Shown here piece by piece: positions 58,024 through 64,000 of a DNA stretch of 64,000 nt. The position numbers and the translations under genes were made by a program. Position 1 is the first letter of the stretch. The number at the start of each line of letters is the position of its first letter. The DNA comes from Diphasiastrum complanatum (lineage: Eukaryota > Streptophyta > Lycopodiopsida > Lycopodiales > Lycopodiaceae), in NCBI GenBank assembly GCA_029204225.1, contig CM055095.1, positions 64,806,158 through 64,870,157 on the forward strand, given 5' to 3'. The notes under the pieces are model-generated. The model did no database searches. It worked only from the letters and a program-made list of their open reading frames with translations, and was not told the origin of the DNA.

Positions 58024-58672
58024 TGTGAAAGATTTCAGATCCTTAAGATCCAATCTACTTGAATGATCTTTGGTTAGAAAGAGAAATACACTACCAGTCT
58101 CACCAATGTAGAAAAATCAGCATCTACACACAATTTGAGATGCAAACACTAATAGAACTTGATCAAACTTGAATGGAATGATTATTTACTGTTGTTGTCC
58201 GTACAAAACCAACAAGCTATTGTATTTCACACTTGTGGATCCAAAAATAACAAATATAGATCATTCTACACATAGAATTGCAAACAATCACCAATATAGT
58301 GCACCAATGGATAGTAGAACCCAAGAGGACCATGTACAAGCATGAAATGAGATAGAGAAGAGAGAAGATGACTCTCTTCACGAGTTACCTCCTTTTATAA
58401 CAGGTCCAAACCCTATTTGGCCACTTGGCTTTCCCACCAAAATGCTAACCCTACTAATTTTGGGTCTAGATTCAATGTACCCAACTTATTCAAATTGAAT
58501 CTACTCAAACTCACATTCTATCTTTCCCACACTTTCAAAAAGTGTTTATTCAAATGAAATTTAGACTAATGAACTTTGAAAGTCAACCTCTAAGTCTAAA
58601 ACAAGTTTTGGCCTCAATATGCCAAATATGAAAATATTGTAAAATGTGATGAAACTAGTTGAATCTTTCACA
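58024..58672 (-). repeat. 3' LTR of C11 (649 bp)
   Basis: Plus-strand ends TGTGAAAGATTTC and GAATCTTTCACA, a clean TGTGAAAGAT/ATCTTTCACA terminal inverted pair. It is followed by the polypurine tract (minus GAAGAGGGAG, 58,673-58,682). Confidence 0.93.
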
Positions 58673-58826
58673 CTCCCTCTTCAACTAGTTTTAGCATAGA
58701 CTTTGATAATACTCCAAGTGAAGTCCTATGATTCATGAACAAGTCTTTTTCCAATGCTTTGGTGAAGATATCATCTACACATTCCCTTTAAGACACATGT
58801 TGAAGCTCCACCTCCTTTGCAATGAC

Positions 58827-59275
58827 TCACTCCCTCACAAAATGATATTGTATCTCAATATGCTTGCTCCTAGCATGAAAGATAGGATTGGATGCCATTC
58901 TTTGGGCTGATTGATTTTCACAAAAGATGATTGGGCTCTCTGATAAATCCAGCAAGTGAAGATCCTTGATCATCCTCTTCATCCATACCATGTCCTTTGT
59001 GCAATGTGTAAGAGCTTTGTACTCGGTCTCACTAGATGACAATGAGACAGTGGCTTGTTTCTTTGACATCCATGATACAGCTCCATCACCTATGAAAATA
59101 CAATAAGAACTAATGGATTTCCTATTCATTACAACTCCAACATAGTCCGAATCTGAAAATCCAAAAAGATTAGGTGATGATCTCTCATACAATATGCCAA
59201 AATCTTGACTTCCAATGATGTACCTCAAAACTCGCTTTCCTAGCTTCCAATGCTCCTTGCATAGTTTTTGCCAAT
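58827..59275 (-). CDS. Copia C11 RNase H
   Basis: Preceded in another frame by CKEHWKLGKRVLRYI. Then MRYIIGSQDFGILYERSS, FSDSDYVGVVMNRKSIS, VSLSSSETEYKALTHCTKDM and ARSKHIEIQYHFVRE. Catalytic Asp/Glu/Asp positions look intact, but no RT is attached. Confidence 0.9.
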
Positions 59276-59279
59276 AGAA

Positions 59280-60142
59280 ATTTGATCCATCATGAGAATG
59301 ATCTTCTTCCTAAGAATAGATCTCCTTTCAATGATCATGTAATTCTTAAAATAGAAACAACTATAATTGATATAGAGAATAGTGTCCACTTGGGATGCTT
59401 CACTATTTCTTACATCAATTTTACATATCAAGATGTAACTAAAACATGAAGAATCAAATAGAATGTAAATGAAATGATTCCACCATGCTTCCAACTCTGA
59501 AATCTCTAGAAAAATACAGCAAACATACAATAAATGTGAGTGATCAACTTTTGCTTGCATGTCTCCTCCTCCTTTGTCCTTTGTTGCCTTGTATCCACCA
59601 TGATACTCCATGAATGAGCCTCCATCTTCATCTTGCCATAAGATGCCATCAAGTCTTGATGACTTGACCATGAATGAGTGACATAATGAACTTCCAATAG
59701 CTTCATTTCCATCAGTAAACCAGCCAATAATGCTTGTACAAATCCAACATCAAAACAATGCTCACCAATGTAGCTAGTTTTACCATATCTTGACAATTTG
59801 CACACATCCACATGAAATTGCTAAAACATGAGATAAAAAGTAAAGTAAAGTAAACTTGAACAACACTTCCTTGCTGCTCCTTTGACCTTACTTCAATATG
59901 CTACAAAAACAAATCCATAACATCTTTGCCAATTATCTCTTCTTTGATGCTCTTGACTAGCTCCAAATTGCCAACTTCCCTTTTGACTAGTTGAAGCGTT
60001 TTGAGATCAACCTCTTGGTCTTCAACTTGACCATCAAAGTCATTGAACAAATTTTTTTTTCCAGATCCAATACCTGACTTTACAGCAAGATAACATCCAT
60101 CCACTTGCATAGCTCCATGTACACAAGAAGATCCTCCAAAAG
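59280..60142 (-). other. Unrelated sequence replacing the C11 reverse transcriptase
   Basis: Starts after EYQALMKNGT, where RT should begin. The minus frame stays open for about 80 codons (GGSSCVHGAMQVDGCYLAVK, DGQVEDQEVDLKTLQLVKRE) to a stop at 59,901. Later open pieces (59,811-59,506, 59,671-59,240) have no RT motif. Origin unknown; captured or recombined DNA. Confidence 0.7.
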
Positions 60143-61803
60143 ATGTTCCATTCTTCATAAGAGCTTGATACTCGAGATCCATTGCTTGGATCCACTCCTC
60201 TTCTTTCCTTGCTTGATCTACACTTGTAGGCTCATCCAAAGAGGTTAGGAAAGCAACATAATTTCCAGAAACTACTTGCTTACCCTTTTGATCATATGTG
60301 AGCCTTGAAGGTACTTGTTGTTCTCTTGATGTTCTCCTTGGCTTCTGACTTGATGAAGGTCCATCATCACCACCATCCAAACTAGGACCCTTCTCATCAA
60401 CATCAAGAATGTTAGATCCATCCACTTTACCATCAATCATGCTTGAAGACACCTTTGAAATGTTCCCCTCATCAAAAATGACATCTCTACCAACAATCAC
60501 TTTGTTAGTAGAAGGAATGTAAACCTTGTAGACTTTACTCACCTCACTATATCCAACAAAAATAGAGTCTTCTTGAAGATGGATCCTCCTTGGTCCTATC
60601 ATGAAGAGTAATTTTGACATAGCATGTGCATCCAAAGGTTCTTAGAAAGTTGACACTCAGCCTCCTCTTGAATAGCATCTGAAAAGGTGTCCTTCCATCC
60701 AAAATAGCACTCGGCCACCTATTGCACAAGAAATTGGCACACAACAAAGCTTGATCCCAAAATGGTTTGTCAAAATTAGCATTTAACCTCATAGCTTTAG
60801 CACTTTCACATAAAGTCCTATTCTTCCTTTCAGCCAGTCCATTTTGTTGTGGGGTCCTTGATGTTGTATACTCCCTCTTGATCCCACGCTCATCACAAAA
60901 GGCCTTGAACTTGTTAGATATGTACTCACCACCATTGTCACCTCTCAAGCACTTGATCTTTGTGAAAAATTGGTTCTCCCTTGCATTCTTGAACTTGACA
61001 AAGACATCATACACTTCATCCTTGCTCTTTAGTAGATAGATCCAACAAAATCTACTAAAATCATCAATGAATGTTACATATATCTTAGTTCCACTATTGC
61101 TAATTGTAGTAGATCCATGAATATCCGAATGTACAAGTTGAAAAGGCTTTGTAGATCTAGAAATAGATCTAGTATAAGGTAGTCTATGTGACTTAGACAA
61201 AGCACAAGACTCACAAACATGCTTGTCATTACTTAAGGAACTTGGAAGACCAATCACAACCTTCTTCCTTGCCATTACCTCTAATGACTTGAAGTTGAGG
61301 TGTCCCATCCTTTTGTACCAAACTTTTTGAGTAGAAATTTGCTCCCTTGCAACACATCCAACTTGGTTAGCAATAACACAAGCATCAAGGTTGAACAACT
61401 TCCCTTGTCTTTTACCTTTTCCAATCAAGACATCCTTCCTTTTGATCAAACAAGCATCTCCATCAAACTGCACCTGGAGGCCCTTACTTAGAATTTGACT
61501 CACACTAAGCAAATTCTTGGTAATAGATGGAATAAACAGGACATCCTCCAAATGAACATTCCTATTTGTAGAGAGAGAAATAGGAATTGTGCCAATCCCT
61601 TTGATTGCACACTCACCATCATTGGCCGTGTAGATCACCCTCTTGTCATCTCCATATGCCAACAAAGAAGTGAAGTGCTCTTTGTGAAAGGTCATGTGTG
61701 AACTTGCTCCACTATCAATCCACCAAGGATCTAGATCTCCATCATTAGCAAGCATACATGAAGACATCACAAAAGCATCATCATTTGCATCTTGAACATC
61801 CAA
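60143..61803 (-). CDS. Copia C11 protease-integrase polyprotein
   Basis: The frame 61,803-60,547 has protease WWIDSGASSHM and a zinc region VWYKRMGHLNFKSL...CESCALSKSH (first His position is Tyr). The core has LVHSDIHGST, LRGDNGGEYISNKF and NGLAERKNRTLCE. A frameshift at about 60,590 leads to 60,635-60,143 (FVGYSEVSKVYKVYIPSTNK, PRRTSREQQVPSRLTYDQKG). Gag lies in another frame, overlapping by 37 bp. Confidence 0.93.
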
Positions 61804-62621
61804 ACCATCCTCATCAAGAGTAAGATTACCTTGCTTGATTCTCTTTTCTTCTTGTAGTACTCACTTGCAAAGTGTCCTTTGATGCCACAATAGAAGCACT
61901 TGAGCTTTGATCTATCCTTCTTTTTGCCACTTGAAGAAGCATCCATTTGATCTTGCCCTTTAGACCACTTGCTTTTGGATTTGCCCTTGAATTTGCCCTT
62001 TGTGAACATAGCATCCTCTTGAAGTGTCGATGTAGATCCACCTCTTGCTTGAAGCCTATATTCCTCATTGATCAAGATCTCTTGAAGATCCATCAAACTT
62101 GGCAAAGTCTTTTGAATAGCAATACTTTGAACAATGTTATCATGAGCATCCAACAAGCCATTAAGAATCACTTGAATAAGCTCTCCTTCCTTAATGCTTT
62201 CATCTATGCAAGCTAACTCATCATTCAATGCTTTCATTCTCAAAACAAAAGTACTTGGACTTTCTTCATTCTTTTGCAAACAAGAAAAGATTTGCCTTCT
62301 TAGATTCAACACTCTAGAAGTATACTTGGATTCATAAAGCTTCTTCAATGAATTCCAAGCTTCCAAATATGATGTGCACTTACCAACTTCCTTGAGAAGT
62401 TCATTGGTAACATTCATCTTTATCATGTGTAGAGCCTTCTTGGCCCTCTTGTCATACCTCAATTGATCTTGTTGTGTTGCTGGTCTCTCCTCCAAGCCTA
62501 CAACAATATCCAAAACATAATTCATCTCAAGAAGTGACTCCATCCTCACTTTCCACAATGAATAGTTACTTGAGGTAAGCCTATCATTGGCTTCCAACAT
62601 GACTCCAATTGAGGTTGCCAT
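61767..62621 (-). CDS. Copia C11 Gag (284 codons)
   Basis: MATSIGVMLEANDRLTSSNY start, capsid region (AWNSLKKLYESKYTSRVLNL, ELIQVILNGLLDAHDNIVQS), and knuckle CFYCGIKGHFASEY with the last Cys replaced by Tyr. The C-terminal 20 residues are out of frame with the protease, whose frame reads GNLTLDEDG over the same DNA. Confidence 0.93.
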   Translation of the reverse strand: MATSIGVMLEANDRLTSSNYSLWKVRMESLLEMNYVLDIVVGLEERPATQQDQLRYDKRAKKALHMIKMNVTNELLKEVGKCTSYLEAWNSLKKLYESKYTSRVLNLRRQIFSCLQKNEESPSTFVLRMKALNDELACIDESIKEGELIQVILNGLLDAHDNIVQSIAIQKTLPSLMDLQEILINEEYRLQARGGSTSTLQEDAMFTKGKFKGKSKSKWSKGQDQMDASSSGKKKDRSKLKCFYCGIKGHFASEYYKKKRESSKVILLLMRMVWMFKMQMMMLL

Positions 62622-63209
62622 GTAGCAATGACCTGATCTTCTCTTTCAACCTGCTTCAATGCACAAAGCACTCCTTTGAACAACAACAAATGCTTTCAAA
62701 AGAAATCACCAAGATTTGAAACTATCTCACAAATTCTCTTCTAGCACTTATCCAAGCAAATCAACACATAGAGTCATGGAATCTTGATCAACCTATGATC
62801 TATTCTCAATATAATGACTTTTGCCACTTCCTAAGATTGAAACACACTCAAATGAAGTCTAGAAATCTCACTATCTAGAGATCCAATCAAATTTAGAGTT
62901 TTGACAAAATCACAAAAAATTGACTATTCCAAATCTACATGCAAATGCTAAAAATTCGATATGCAATCTATAAGCCATCACTTAGGCTGAACCAATGATC
63001 CAAAAATTGGCCAAATCTAGTACATGTATCTAAAAATTGGAATTGAACAAGTATATTGACCTATTCAATGTTTTGATCTACAAAAGATCCAATCTACAAA
63101 AGCAAAAAATCCGATTTTGGTGTAGAATCCTCTCTAGCATGCTCTAGACTTGATATCTTTACCAAATCATTGATAGATCAGATTTCCTCTTTCATAACCT
63201 GAAACACAA
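62622..63209 (-). other. Untranslated leader of C11
   Basis: AT-rich sequence between the PBS and the gag ATG. No ORF or repeat of note. Confidence 0.8.
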
Positions 63210-63221
63210 GCTCTGATACCA
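63210..63221 (-). other. Primer-binding site of C11
   Basis: The minus strand TGGTATCAGAGC directly follows the LTR end TTTCACA: a perfect initiator tRNA-Met complement. Confidence 0.95.
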
Positions 63222-63725
63222 TGTGAAAGATTTCAGATCCTTAAGATCCAATCTACTTGAATGATCTTTGGTTAGAAAGAGAAATACACTACCAATCTCA
63301 CAAATGTAGAAAAATCAGCATCTACACACAATTTGAGATGCAAACACTAATAGAACTTGATCAAACTTGAATGAAATGATTATATACTATTGGTATGTAT
63401 ACAAAACCAACAAGCTACTGTATTTCACACGTATGGATCCAAAAATAACAAATATATATCATTCTTCACATAGAATTGCAAGCAATCACCAAGATAGTGC
63501 ACCAATGGATAGTAGAACCCAAGAGAACCATGTATAAGCATGAAATGAGATAGAGAAGAGAGAAGATGACTCTCTCTGTGAGTTACATCCTTTTATAACA
63601 AGTCCAAATCCTATTTGGCCACTTGGCTTTCCCACCAAAATGCTAACCCTACTAATTTTGGGTCTAGATTCAATGTACCCAACTTATTCAAATTGAAACT
63701 ACTCAAACTCGCATTCTATCTTTCC
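63222..63725 (-). repeat. 5' LTR of C11, outer 145 bp missing
   Basis: 504 bp align with the 3' LTR. Alignment stops at CATTCTATCTTTCC (63,725), after which unrelated sequence follows, so the outer end and right target duplication are lost. Confidence 0.93.
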
Positions 63726-64000
63726 TGTGAGTTTCCTTGGGAAGTAATCTTCGCAGAGCTCTCTGAAGTTCTATCTTACTGAGACAAGGACACAGAGAAG
63801 TCTGCGAGAGTTAGATGTGAAAAAAGTGGATCTTGAATGGATCCAAACTCCCAGAATACTTGGCTAAGATCTTTTTACAACAAGCTATAAAAGCTAGAAA
63901 TGGCAAAGCATCCTAATGCTACCAATAACAACATACCAGTACTACAATAAAAGCCAAAAACAACTAATAAAAGGTACTGATGGCAGCCAAAAACAACAGC
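63726..64000. other. Sequence with an ORF-X-upstream half-site, otherwise unrecognised
   Basis: AGAGAAGTCTGCGAGAGTTAG at 63,795 matches the motif upstream of X2 (57,580). This suggests a piece of the same upstream region. No gene in the remaining bases to the window end. Confidence 0.4.

Larger units (their letters stand above)
58024..63725 (-). mobile_element. Ty1/copia retrotransposon C11, RT replaced by unrelated sequence
   Basis: 3' LTR 58,024-58,672, RNase H, a foreign-looking segment of about 860 bp, integrase, protease, gag (62,621), leader, PBS 63,210-63,221, and 5' LTR 63,222-63,725 (cut at its outer end). Inserted in a gypsy integrase. It keeps LTRs, PBS, PPT and gag, so it could be mobilised only with RT supplied in trans. 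Confidence 0.92.

Overview
The window is nuclear DNA of a land plant, almost certainly heterochromatic or otherwise repeat-dense. It is packed with degraded Ty1/copia and Ty3/gypsy LTR retrotransposons in both orientations. Primer-binding sites complementary to initiator tRNA-Met (TGGTATCAGAGC type) are present, together with very long (GA)n/(CT)n microsatellites and plant-type promoters and splice sites. No bacterial, organellar, rRNA or convincing tRNA gene was found. I cannot name the species.

Layout. 0-9 kb: an LTR-like block, an unrecognised coding family (here called ORF-X, copy X1), and broken gypsy gag/protease/RT pieces. 9.2-20.5 kb: a plus-strand copia element (C1) split by a nested minus-strand copia element (C2, 11,447-17,481). 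C2 has both LTRs, a PBS, a PPT and a TCTAG target duplication. 20.5-22 kb: an unidentified ORF and a copia scrap. 22-28.8 kb: the least TE-dominated stretch. It holds a small inverted-repeat element with internal palindromes (23,888-24,712) and, on the minus strand, a histone-H3-fold coding segment directly followed by an intron-containing Ulp1/SENP-like cysteine-protease gene (28,401-26,475). 28.8-34.7 kb: gypsy pol (G4), a truncated LTR, a gypsy gag start (G5) and a copia 3' end (C5). 34.7-39.4 kb: copia C6 with its 3' LTR and part of the 5' LTR. 39.4-44.8 kb: gypsy G6, copia C7, copia C8 and an ORF-X C-terminus (X3). 44.8-50 kb: copia C9 and fragments. 50-52.1 kb: gypsy G7, a sister of G4. 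52.9-57.7 kb: two adjacent ORF-X copies (X4 truncated, X2 nearly full length) with matching promoter regions. 57.7-63.7 kb: copia C11, inserted in a gypsy integrase (G8), with its reverse transcriptase replaced by unrelated sequence.

Nearly all retroelement genes carry stops, frameshifts or deletions, so most elements here are non-autonomous relics. C2 and C11 are the most complete.

The observations most worth following are: (1) the H3-fold plus Ulp1-like transcription unit; (2) a 16-bp motif arranged four times in alternating orientation at two separate loci (28.5 kb and 32.7 kb); (3) the palindrome-studded inverted-repeat element; and (4) the ORF-X family, with a conserved palindromic upstream element.
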